A stretch of DNA of 64,000 bases from an uncultured Marinomonas sp. (GTDB lineage Bacteria > Pseudomonadota > Gammaproteobacteria > Pseudomonadales > Marinomonadaceae). Within the stretch, counting starts at the first letter, position 1, and each line of letters starts with the position of its first letter. This document shows positions 37,610 through 45,603 of the stretch, piece after piece. The stretch spans positions 205,475 through 269,474 of the forward strand of contig CANLRQ010000002.1 in assembly GCA_947493575.1 (NCBI GenBank). The letters run 5' to 3'. The notes under the pieces are model-generated. The model was not told where the DNA came from, ran no database searches, and was given only the letters and a program-made list of their open reading frames with translations. The translations under genes and the position numbers were made by a program.

Positions 37610-38981
37610 TACGCAATTATTCTGTTCTATAAGACGAAGAACGCTGTTTTTTGTGATGCTTCTTTTTACTATAACCAGTGTTTCGATCATGTTAATTGGT
37701 CTACTGTTTGCTAACCATGAAGTCGAAGAATTATTTGATGCTCGATTAGCGCAGCAAGCTCGATTGCTGCTGACGTTATCAGAAAATATTGAACACCTAG
37801 ATGGATTTATTGAAACCTTAACTCCTTTGATTATTGACGAGCTCAACACAGATTTATCTGTTGGTCACAAATACGAAAGTAAGGTTTTTTATCAAGTATG
37901 GTATGGTGATGAATTAAAAATCGCGTCAGATTCCATGGTGTTTTCTCAACAAGAAGCGGAAGGTGCAGGCTATGGCAATGCGGTTGTTGGTCGATACCAA
38001 TGGCGTACTTTTACCTTAAATCAAGTCTCAGGTAAGGTCTCTGTTATTGTGGCTGAACGGGCCGACATTAGAGATGAAATTTCAGATCAAATTGTTTTTC
38101 AAACCTTGTTACCTGAAATATTAGCTTGGCCAATTTTAGCTATTTTAGTTTGGGCCGCTGTTGGTTTAGGGCTTGATCCTTTGCAGCAGCTGGCGGCTAG
38201 AATTAAGAAGATAACGCCAACCAAGCTAGCACCAATAGAAATGAACTATGTGCCAGAAGAGCTGGTACCTGTGAAAACAGCATTAAATGATTTGTTAATT
38301 GAAATAGACGTTTTAATGGAAAGGGAGAAGCGTTGGATAGCCGATGCCGCTCATGAGTTAAGAACACCATTAAGTATCTTGAGGGTTCATGCTCAAAATG
38401 CCAATTTGGCCGAAAATGCTGAAGAAAAAGATCAGTCCCTTGCGCAGCTGACTTCTGGTGTCGATCGCTCTACTCGAATTGTTTCTCAATTATTAGCACT
38501 AGCAAGGCTTGAACATAAGAAAGAAGTTAAGAAACAAGACGTGGATATTTTAGCCATTACTCGAGCGATGATCGCGGACATTTTGCCTTTAGCTTGGAAG
38601 AGGGGCATCGACATTGTACTGGATGTTGATGATAGCCTTTCATGGCATTGTTATGTTGAACCCAGCCACATCGAAATTTTATTGCAAAACTTAATGAGTA
38701 ATGGCATTAAGTTTTCACCGAACGATTCCGTTATTCGACTGCTATGGCGTCAAGCTGATCAGCAAGTCGAATTAATTGTAATTGATGCTGGAAAAGGTGT
38801 AACAGAAGAAGAAATTGCAAGACTAAGTGAGCGTTTTTTTCGTTCGGGAGAAATGGATGGCGCAGGTCTTGGCCTGTCTATCGTGAAGAATATTGTTGAT
38901 AAGTATCAAGGAGAACTGTCTTTTCAGCACTCTCAACCCAACGGATTAACTGTAATCATAAGACTACCTATTTTGGCCTAA
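37584..38981 (+). CDS. Sensor histidine kinase, QseC/PmrB type
   Basis: 465 residues. Membrane segments at about 24-45 and 165-190 enclose a periplasmic sensor of about 120 residues. Then come a HAMP-like linker, the H-box (D-A-A-H-E-L-R-T-P-L-S-I-L), N-box (L-M-S-N-G-I-K-F-S), and G-boxes (D-A-G-K-G-V and G-A-G-L-G-L-S-I-V). The N-box reads N-G-I where most kinases have N-A-x, a tolerated change. It should phosphorylate the regulator encoded by the overlapping gene upstream. The signal is unknown; periplasmic redox state or a metal ion is conceivable given dsbD and the thioredoxin genes. Confidence 0.9.
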   Translation: MWSIKTWGNTQLFCSIRRRTLFFVMLLFTITSVSIMLIGLLFANHEVEELFDARLAQQARLLLTLSENIEHLDGFIETLTPLIIDELNTDLSVGHKYESKVFYQVWYGDELKIASDSMVFSQQEAEGAGYGNAVVGRYQWRTFTLNQVSGKVSVIVAERADIRDEISDQIVFQTLLPEILAWPILAILVWAAVGLGLDPLQQLAARIKKITPTKLAPIEMNYVPEELVPVKTALNDLLIEIDVLMEREKRWIADAAHELRTPLSILRVHAQNANLAENAEEKDQSLAQLTSGVDRSTRIVSQLLALARLEHKKEVKKQDVDILAITRAMIADILPLAWKRGIDIVLDVDDSLSWHCYVEPSHIEILLQNLMSNGIKFSPNDSVIRLLWRQADQQVELIVIDAGKGVTEEEIARLSERFFRSGEMDGAGLGLSIVKNIVDKYQGELSFQHSQPNGLTVIIRLPILA

Positions 38982-39081
38982 TTTGCATACTTTTCTATAG
39001 AAGTTAAAAATGGAAGTAAAAAATAGAAAGCAATAAATAGAGTATTTCTGAGCGCCATTTGTTAACAGGCCTAACGCCCAC

Positions 39082-39462
39082 TTAAAACATTGCTTTTAAT
39101 GCCAGACTGACCCCAGATAAAAGCAACAAAACCATCGCGACACGTTTAATGGTCTCAGGAGAGACATTTGGCGGATAACGTTTTGCCAGTAAGGTTGTGA
39201 TAAATACACAGGGTAGGCCAAACGCGCTCAACCATATCATTTCCATGGTCACTTGACCTGCTAGTGTTGTTATGCCAATGCGGGATAAACAAGAAAACAC
39301 AAATATCCCCAGTAATGACGCTCTAATCACATTCAGAGACACTGGCTGGCGATACATCAAATAAGATATTGGTGGCCCAGCTGTTGCGAACAAACCGCCT
39401 AGTATTCCTGCAAAGCCACCACAGACAAAAAACACCCATGATTTCGAGTGCGACTCGTTTTT
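39082..39462 (-). pseudogene. TauE/SafE (TSUP) permease, C-terminal half only
   Basis: About 125 residues with three to four membrane segments matching the second half of a sulfite exporter-type permease (F-A-G-I-L-G-G-L-F-A-T-A-G-P-P). There is no proper start; the frame continues upstream into K-N-E-S-H-S-K-S-W before running into LysE-type sequence in another frame. It is the C-terminal stump left by a deletion. Confidence 0.78.
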
Positions 39463-39872
39463 TTCGGTTTAAATAAAGCGAGGAAAAAAAGTGCGGCTTT
39501 GGGGTTCATTAAGGCGATCATTAAGCCGTCACGGATTGATTCCCAATAAGAGGATTTTATGGCTTCTACTTTAGTTTCTTCTGATTTGCCTGCATAACGA
39601 ATGGATTTGATACCAAGCCAGATCAAATAAAGTCCACCCAACAAGGTAAGAATAGAAAAAGCAGTCTGATGCTGCTCAATAAGTAAAGCCAGACCTTGCA
39701 ATGTCAAAAATGCCCAAAATCCAATGCCTAAACCATGAGCTAATGCTGCAACAACCCCATGCAAGGATGATTGAGAGATAGAAACTCGAAGTATGACCGC
39801 TAAACTTGGGCCAGGTGAAATCGCACCCATGACGCAAATAGCGGCTAAAGACAGCCAGGTTATTATGTCCAT
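39463..39872 (-). pseudogene. LysE/RhtB family exporter, N-terminal part only
   Basis: The first ~135 residues of a LysE-type amino acid exporter (S-P-G-P-S-L-A at residues 19-25, then G-L-G-I-G-F and M-N-P-K-A-A-L-F-F). The normal length is about 205. After F-L-A-L-F-K-P the frame passes into TSUP-type sequence out of register and stops at 39399. The two stumps share one deletion junction near 39460. Confidence 0.8.
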
Positions 39873-39968
39873 ATTTTCTCGCTTTATGATTGGTTTTTAG
39901 TATGCTTAAAGGCTTCGCGAATTCAACTCCGAAGTGCACCACCCCCTAAATTAAGCCGCGCGTCGTAA

Positions 39969-40322
39969 CTCATCAAAGTCTCTCATTCTATTTTCACTCA
40001 AAAATTTAAATCTTCTGGTGATGCTTACTCTAATGTCATTGAAATGCCACTTTATGGCCATAGCGATAATCATGTTGCAATTCAAATAACAGATATTCTT
40101 TGTTCTGCGCTACTATTTCCCATTGCTACTACTGTCTATTGCACAGGTCATATAACAAGTGTTCATGTAAACAGTAAATATCAGCTCTTACGTGAAAGAT
40201 ATGCTGTAAAAGTCAAAGAGTTATCTTACCGTTACCATGATGGAACAAGATATAAGGGCGGCATAACTGTTCGGGATGAACTAACAGGAAAGAATGCAAA
40301 TAGCTTTTTTGAACTACTATAA
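39969..40322 (+). pseudogene. DUF3800 protein, C-terminal fragment
   Basis: Open frame without a start from 39969 (an in-frame TAA is at 39966), about 117 residues. The segment G-H-S-D-N-H-V-A-I-Q-I-T-D-I-L-C-S-A matches the C-terminal conserved block of DUF3800, a family common on mobile elements. The N-terminal half, with the first acidic residues, is missing. Sits 115 bases inside the right attachment site. Confidence 0.7.
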
Positions 40323-40436
40323 ATATTGCCTACATCATGACTACGAAGTTGAGCTGCAATGAGCAGTTAGGGAAACTACAGTCCTTGTGTTATGTCTATT
40401 ACAGCTCATTACTGCTCATTATTAGCACTAATAAAA

Positions 40437-40464
40437 AGGTTCGAATCCTCTCGGGTGTGACAAT
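40437..40464 (+). other. Attachment site, right (duplicate of tRNA-Arg 3' end)
   Basis: 23 bases identical to 30888-30910 (T-arm to discriminator), then ACAAT against CCAAT in the tRNA. There is no tRNA 5' half upstream. It defines the far end of the island. Confidence 0.8.
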
Positions 40465-40548
40465 ATTTATAATATGAACTAAAAAATTATTTTCATTCAC
40501 TTTTTATGTTCATCCCCATTGACGACATTATGACTACATTAACAGCAA

Positions 40549-42090
40549 CTAACCGCCGTCGCCTTTATTTACTGCTGCTTCCATACCCTTACTTGCTTTA
40601 GCAGCAAACAACTTACTAATAAGTGGCATGAAGAGTAAAATAACGGCAATAGAAATGATTGTCAGTGTTAAAGGACGTTCCCAGATAAAGTCTAAGCTTC
40701 CATCCGATAATACAAGTGATCGACTTAAGTTTTGCTCCATAATACCACCTAGAATATAGCCAAGTAACATAGGCGCCATAGGGAACTCAAGCAACTTGAG
40801 AAACAAAGCAATCACTGTGATAAGAACCATCATCTGAATATCGAATGTATTAAAACTTACTAAATACACACCAGTGACGGAGAAGAACAGAATCAACGGA
40901 ATTAATATAGGACGTGGAATCGCCAATAATCGCGAAATGTATGGGATCAGAGGTAAGTTCAAAATCAAAAGTACTAGGTTACCAAAGTACATCGAAATAA
41001 TAACAGACCAAAATACATCAGGGTTATCAATAAACAAACGTGGACCAGGCTGAACACCAGCGGCAATGAGTGCTCCCAACATAATAGCGGTTGTACCTGA
41101 CCCGGGAATACCCAAAGTAAGTAAAGGTACAAACGACCCAGTTGAAGCTGCATTATTCGCTGTTTCTGGTGCCGCTAAACCACGTAAAGCACCTCTACCA
41201 AATTTTAGCTTCTCTTTAGCTGATGCGAAATTACGCTCCATGCCGTAAGCCAAGAATGAGGCAATAGTGGCACCAGCACCCGGTAAAACACCAATAATAA
41301 AGCCAAATACAGAAGAACGAGCGACAGTTGGAGCCACTTCCTTAACTTCTTCTTTATTCAACTTCATACTGCCTAAGGCTGCCATATCTATTTCAGGGTC
41401 TTCTTCTAAATGCTGGCGCTTCATGATTGACATAACAACTTCAGTTAATGCGAAAGTTGCCATTGCTAATAATAAGAAGCTCACTCCATCTAATAGATCA
41501 ACACTGCCGAAGGTAAAACGGGGGGCACCTGTCATGGTGTCGATTCCGACTGTCGAAATCATCAAGCCAAAAACCGTCATAATCATGGCTTTAATTACTT
41601 GCCCCTTACCCGAGAATGCAGCCACGGCAGTCAAACCCAGTACCATCAAGGCAAAATAATCTCCCGACTGGAAGCTTAAAGACACTTTCGCCAAGGCCGG
41701 TGCTGCAAATAATAAGATAATAGCGCCAACCGTACCGCCAGTGAAAGAACAGTAAGCCGCCAACGCCAACGCTTTACCCGCTTGGCCTTTTTGTGCCAAT
41801 GGATAACCATCAAACGAAGTCACTACCGTACTGGCACAACCCGGAGCGTTAATCAAAATGGATGAGGTAGAGCCGCCAAAAACCGCGCCATAATACACAC
41901 CAGCCATCAAGATAATGCCAGAAGCAGGATCAAGACCATAAGTAATTGGAATCATTAGGGCGACCGCAGAGATAGGCCCAAGCCCCGGTAACATACCAAT
42001 GAAGGTACCAGCGAAACAGCCGACTACCACCATCATAATATTGAATGGCATTAGCGCAGTGCCAAGGCCAGTAAATATACCATCTAACAT
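40549..42090 (-). CDS. tctA: Tripartite tricarboxylate transporter, large permease
   Basis: 513-residue TctA-family membrane protein with about ten to twelve spans. Signature: G-M-L-P-G-L-G-P-I-S-A-V-A-L near residue 32 and its second-half repeat G-V-L-P-G-A-G-A-T-I-A-S-F, plus T-L-G-I-P-G-S-G-T-T-A-I-M. It imports citrate or related carboxylates with TctB and a TctC binding protein. ATG at 42090 preceded by GGAGGG seven bases away is preferred to a longer frame. No tctC is present in the window, so the system is either orphaned or uses a binding protein from elsewhere. Confidence 0.93.
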   Translation of the reverse strand: MLDGIFTGLGTALMPFNIMMVVVGCFAGTFIGMLPGLGPISAVALMIPITYGLDPASGIILMAGVYYGAVFGGSTSSILINAPGCASTVVTSFDGYPLAQKGQAGKALALAAYCSFTGGTVGAIILLFAAPALAKVSLSFQSGDYFALMVLGLTAVAAFSGKGQVIKAMIMTVFGLMISTVGIDTMTGAPRFTFGSVDLLDGVSFLLLAMATFALTEVVMSIMKRQHLEEDPEIDMAALGSMKLNKEEVKEVAPTVARSSVFGFIIGVLPGAGATIASFLAYGMERNFASAKEKLKFGRGALRGLAAPETANNAASTGSFVPLLTLGIPGSGTTAIMLGALIAAGVQPGPRLFIDNPDVFWSVIISMYFGNLVLLILNLPLIPYISRLLAIPRPILIPLILFFSVTGVYLVSFNTFDIQMMVLITVIALFLKLLEFPMAPMLLGYILGGIMEQNLSRSLVLSDGSLDFIWERPLTLTIISIAVILLFMPLISKLFAAKASKGMEAAVNKGDGG

Positions 42091-42094
42091 TGCC

Positions 42095-42568
42095 TTACCC
42101 TCCAAACAAAATAGTAAATAAACGCCCAGGGGCAAGATAAATATCAAGTAGCTGGGAAAGTGAGAACCAGATAAAGACAGCAAATGGAACCGACGCAATA
42201 AATAACGTTTTCCAACGACGCTCACCCAATAGCCAATAGCCACCAATTAGAAATAAAACCGTAGATAGCAAGAAACCTAACCATTCCAGTGCGATGCCAA
42301 AAAAGACAACCAACACTAACAATTTGATAACAATAGGAAAGTCGTAGCCAGTTAGAGATAAACGGTCGCCTGCGTCACGACTCGCTGTCAAAATTAATGC
42401 AAGGGAAAGGATGCCACCTAAATAAGCCAAAATACTTGGCAGTGTCTGAGCGTTGAACGGTTCGTATTCATCGCCCGGCAACATAGAGATGTCACCCGTG
42501 TAGTAACCATAGGCAGCAGACAGGCACAGAAATACCAAACCGCCAATATGATCCTTTGTAATAATCAT
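42095..42568 (-). CDS. tctB: Tripartite tricarboxylate transporter, small permease
   Basis: 157 residues, four predicted membrane segments, TctB pattern (L-S-A-A-Y-G-Y-Y-T near the N terminus, G-F-L-L-S-T-V-L-F in the third segment). Four bases separate it from tctA. Start M-I-I-T-K-D-H at 42568. Upstream, where tctC normally sits, there are only about 50 bases before sequence belonging to a truncated sensor kinase on the other strand. Confidence 0.88.
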   Translation of the reverse strand: MIITKDHIGGLVFLCLSAAYGYYTGDISMLPGDEYEPFNAQTLPSILAYLGGILSLALILTASRDAGDRLSLTGYDFPIVIKLLVLVVFFGIALEWLGFLLSTVLFLIGGYWLLGERRWKTLFIASVPFAVFIWFSLSQLLDIYLAPGRLFTILFGG

Positions 42569-42615
42569 AGGGTCTACCTTCGACGGTCCAAATGCCCGCC
42601 TATTTTGTATAATGA

Positions 42616-42777
42616 GAAAAAAACGGAGCTTCAAAGGGGTTATATAAACTGCTTACTCGACTTAGTGGTACAGTAACTATCGATCCTGCAGATACAGGCG
42701 GCAGTCGTTTTACGGTTTATATTCCCAAAGAACCACCGACAGTAGGCGTCAATATTATGGTAGGAGAGATCATATGA
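42616..42777 (+). pseudogene. Sensor histidine kinase, C-terminal stump
   Basis: Open frame with no start, ending TGA at 42775-42777. The last ~40 residues (G-T-V-T-I-D-P-A-D-T-G-G-S-R-F-T-V-Y-I-P-K) are the end of an ATPase domain of a CitA/DcuS-type kinase. Its stop overlaps the response regulator start in an ATGA, as expected of the intact pair. The rest of the kinase, including the sensor, H-box and ATP site, is gone. Confidence 0.78.
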
Positions 42778-43469
42778 ATGCAAATATACGTGTTGTTATT
42801 GCTGAAGATGATGTGCAAATTGCTGAAATCCAAAAACGTTTTTTAACTCGCATTGAAGGGTTTGAATTAGTTGGTATAGCCCATGGTCTGGATGAAGCAC
42901 GTGATTTAGTTGATGTATTGAAACCTGAACTTCTGTTACTTGATGTCCACTTTCCCCAAGGTAATGGCTTAGAGCTGCTTCGTCACATCCGCTCAGAAGA
43001 TAATTCAACCGATGTCATCCTAATCACAGCCGCCCGTGAAACCGATACCTTACGCGCAGCATTAAGAGGAGGGATTTTTGATTACATACTTAAACCTCTG
43101 GTGTTCGAACGCTTAAAAGATGCATTAAACAACTATGCAACACATCTAAAAAAGCTCCATGCTATGGAGTCTTTAGTTCAAGTGGATGTGGATCAGTTTA
43201 TTCCAAGCAGCAACAATACGACTACTATCCAACCGACTCTTCATTTACCTAAAGGTATTGATATTCTTACCCTTGGAAAAGTAATTGAGGTTGTTATTGA
43301 AACAAAAGAGCCTCTCAACGCAGAAGATGTTGGAAAGCAAATTAATGCCAGTAGAACAACGGCAAGACGCTATCTCGAATATCTAGTCAGTCGCGGAGAT
43401 CTGATTGCAGAAGTCAGTTATGGCAGTGTAGGACGACCAGAAAGGCGATATTTACCGCCCTCAAGATAA
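42774..43469 (+). CDS. CitB/DcuR-type response regulator
   Basis: 231 residues. Receiver domain with A-E-D-D near the N terminus, phosphoacceptor D in L-L-L-L-D-V-H-F-P, T in L-I-T-A-A-R, K in I-L-K-P-L; a linker; then a C-terminal helix-turn-helix (I-N-A-S-R-T-T-A-R-R-Y-L-E-Y-L) of the CitB family, which controls carboxylate uptake. The cognate kinase is reduced to a stump immediately upstream. The divergent tctBA operon is the natural target, but with no kinase it is probably silent or driven by another phosphodonor. Confidence 0.9.
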   Translation: MNANIRVVIAEDDVQIAEIQKRFLTRIEGFELVGIAHGLDEARDLVDVLKPELLLLDVHFPQGNGLELLRHIRSEDNSTDVILITAARETDTLRAALRGGIFDYILKPLVFERLKDALNNYATHLKKLHAMESLVQVDVDQFIPSSNNTTTIQPTLHLPKGIDILTLGKVIEVVIETKEPLNAEDVGKQINASRTTARRYLEYLVSRGDLIAEVSYGSVGRPERRYLPPSR

Positions 43470-43489
43470 ACAACACGACTAAGTTAAAA

Positions 43490-43570
43490 ACCTCTGGAAA
43501 TTTAGCTTAGCTCTGAAAGTTTAGCTTAGCTCTGAAAGTTTAGCTTAGCTAAGGAAGCGCTAAGCTAAAC
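43490..43570. repeat. 19-bp tandem repeat running into a terminator hairpin
   Basis: TTTAGCTTAGCTCTGAAAG occurs at 43501-43519 and 43520-43538, and its first 12 bases again at 43539-43550; a weaker copy precedes it. The last partial copy forms a perfect 12-bp stem (43538-43549) with GCTAAGCTAAAC (43559-43570). It lies between convergent genes and probably acts as a terminator that has expanded by slippage. Confidence 0.75.
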
Positions 43571-43593
43571 TAAAATTAGAACGTCATACGACC

Positions 43594-45369
43594 TCATGCA
43601 CTTATCAATGCAACATCATCCGAGAACTGTCTTTCGGCTAATTTTTGATACAAAGGTGAGGTTTTCATCAGTTCAGTATGAGTTCCTGTAGCAACAATTT
43701 CCCCATGGTCCATCACAATAAGGCGATCTGCATTTTTAACTGTCGATAATCGATGGGCAATAATAAGAGTTGTGCGATTTTTCATCGCCTTATCCAATGC
43801 CTGCTGAACTTTAAACTCACTTTCACCATCAAGTGCGCTGGTGGCTTCATCGAGCAAAAGAATATTGGCATCATTTAACATGGCTCTGGCAATAATAATT
43901 CGCTGCTTTTGCCCGCCACTTAAACGTACGCCGTTTTCACCTAAGTAGCTGTTGAACCCTTGTGGTAGTTTTTCAATAAAGTCTAAAGCATACGCCGCTT
44001 TCGCAGCAGCTTTTACTTCTTCATCCGTAGCGTCTGGTTTGCCATAACGTATGTTGTGCCAAACATCACTACTGAATAAAGTAGGTTGTTGTGGAACCAG
44101 AGCCATTTGATTACGTGCATCGTGCAGACTCAGTGTTTTAATATCAGTACCGTTTAAGCGTATTTGACCTTGTTGAGGATCATAAAAGCGTAGCAGTAAT
44201 TCAAATAAGGTGGATTTCCCTGCACCACTAGGGCCAACAATCGCAACGGACTCACCGGTTTTAATTTGCAAGCTCATATGAGACAAGGCAGCCGTATCTG
44301 GGCGAGATGGGTATTGGAAATTTACATCATCTAATTCCAAATGAATTGCATGTTCTGACGCCAATTTTTTAGGGGAGCTAGGTGATTGAATTAAACTTTC
44401 TTCATCCAATAACTCAATTAAACGTTCTGTTGCGCCAGCAGCTCGCTGGACCTCACCCAACACCTCGGACACAGACGCAACACCACTGGCCACCAGCAAA
44501 GCATAAAAAACAAAAGCCGCTAACTCTCCTCCCGACATATTGCCATGCATAACATCATAACCACCAACCCAAAGCATGGAGCCAATAGCAGTAAAGCTCA
44601 GTAAAATGACAATGGCGATTAAACTAGAACGCTGCAAAATGCGCTGTTTAGCCACAGAAAAGGCTTTTTCAACTTCACTGGAAAAGGCCGCCTGTTCAAA
44701 CGATTCATGGCGATAACTTTGCACAGTTTTAATTTGTTGAATAATTTCACCCGCGTAAGTGCCAACATCAGCAATGGAATCTTGGCTTTTTCTTGATAGC
44801 GTTCTTACCCGACGACCAAAAACCATAATAGGTATTAATACTAGAGGCACCACTGCCAAAACAATCAAGGTAAGCTTTATATTCGTAATAAATAACATGA
44901 CTAAACCGCCAATCATCATGACAAAACTACGTAAAGCAAAGCTCAAACTGGAGCCAATAATGGATTGCAATAAGGTGGTATCCGTTGTCAAACGAGACAT
45001 GATTTCACCTGACCGGTTTTCTTCAAAATAACTCGGATGCAGAGTGATAATTTTATTAAAAATCGCTTGCCGTAAATCCGCTGTGACTCTCTCCCCAAGC
45101 CAAGTCACACTGTAAAATCGGGCAAAGGTTCCTCCTGCAATAAAGATCACAGCAACCAGCATCCACATAAGGGTTTGATTCAATTGCTCTAAAGATTCGC
45201 CAATAAATCCCTGATCAATCAATAATTGAATGCTTTTCCCCATTGTCAGAGTCATTCCTGCCGTTAGGGCTAGCGCACATAGAGCACCAACTAATACCCA
45301 TTTATAAGGCAATAAAAACGGCCATAATTGCTGGAGTGTTTTGAAACCACTTGTTGACGGTGTAGCCAT
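43594..45369 (-). CDS. ABC exporter, fused membrane and ATPase domains (MsbA/LmrA type)
   Basis: 591 residues: six membrane segments (about 20-310), then an ATPase domain with Walker A G-P-S-G-A-G-K-S-T, Q-loop P-Q-Q-P-T-L-F, signature L-S-G-G-Q-K-Q-R, Walker B I-L-L-L-D-E-A-T-S-A-L-D and H-loop A-H-R-L-S-T. Homodimeric half-transporter for lipids or drugs; the substrate is not identifiable. I use the ATG at 45369 (M-A-T-P-S-T) with AGAGGAA upstream; the longer frame needs a TTG start. Single gene. Confidence 0.92.
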   Translation of the reverse strand: MATPSTSGFKTLQQLWPFLLPYKWVLVGALCALALTAGMTLTMGKSIQLLIDQGFIGESLEQLNQTLMWMLVAVIFIAGGTFARFYSVTWLGERVTADLRQAIFNKIITLHPSYFEENRSGEIMSRLTTDTTLLQSIIGSSLSFALRSFVMMIGGLVMLFITNIKLTLIVLAVVPLVLIPIMVFGRRVRTLSRKSQDSIADVGTYAGEIIQQIKTVQSYRHESFEQAAFSSEVEKAFSVAKQRILQRSSLIAIVILLSFTAIGSMLWVGGYDVMHGNMSGGELAAFVFYALLVASGVASVSEVLGEVQRAAGATERLIELLDEESLIQSPSSPKKLASEHAIHLELDDVNFQYPSRPDTAALSHMSLQIKTGESVAIVGPSGAGKSTLFELLLRFYDPQQGQIRLNGTDIKTLSLHDARNQMALVPQQPTLFSSDVWHNIRYGKPDATDEEVKAAAKAAYALDFIEKLPQGFNSYLGENGVRLSGGQKQRIIIARAMLNDANILLLDEATSALDGESEFKVQQALDKAMKNRTTLIIAHRLSTVKNADRLIVMDHGEIVATGTHTELMKTSPLYQKLAERQFSDDVALISA

Positions 45370-45603
45370 AAACTGTCTATTCCTCTTTTGAGATGCGCTA
45401 TTCAATAATGAAGTTGTACTATCATGGGGGAATTAATTTATGCTGCAACGCTTTTCTTACTCTCAATCATGGAAGAAACGAGGAAGTAATTCATTCTAAG
45501 CAAAAAGATCTTTCCTCAAAATAGGAAGAGTTTACCCTCTTCTATCGCTATACTATGTATCGCAAGACTTTAACTTAGGTCATCTAAAGCTAAGGACATC
45601 TAA

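Larger units (their letters stand above)
30914..40436. mobile_element. Genomic island integrated at tRNA-Arg, no integrase left
   Basis: The 9.5-kb stretch between the intact tRNA-Arg and the repeated tRNA 3' end at 40437. Contents in order: IS debris, an IS30-type transposase fragment, an ApbE/DUF3570/DUF4266/TlpA operon, a divergent dsbD and two-component pair, fused fragments of two exporter genes, and a DUF3800 fragment. No integrase or recombinase remains, so it looks fixed. The boundaries are seen; mobility in the past is inferred. Confidence 0.7.

Noticed and set aside
30914..40436. Prophage
   Set aside because: No capsid, tail, lysis or phage regulatory genes; only an attachment repeat and metabolic cargo.
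43490..43570. CRISPR array
   Set aside because: Repeats are directly adjacent without spacers and form part of a hairpin.
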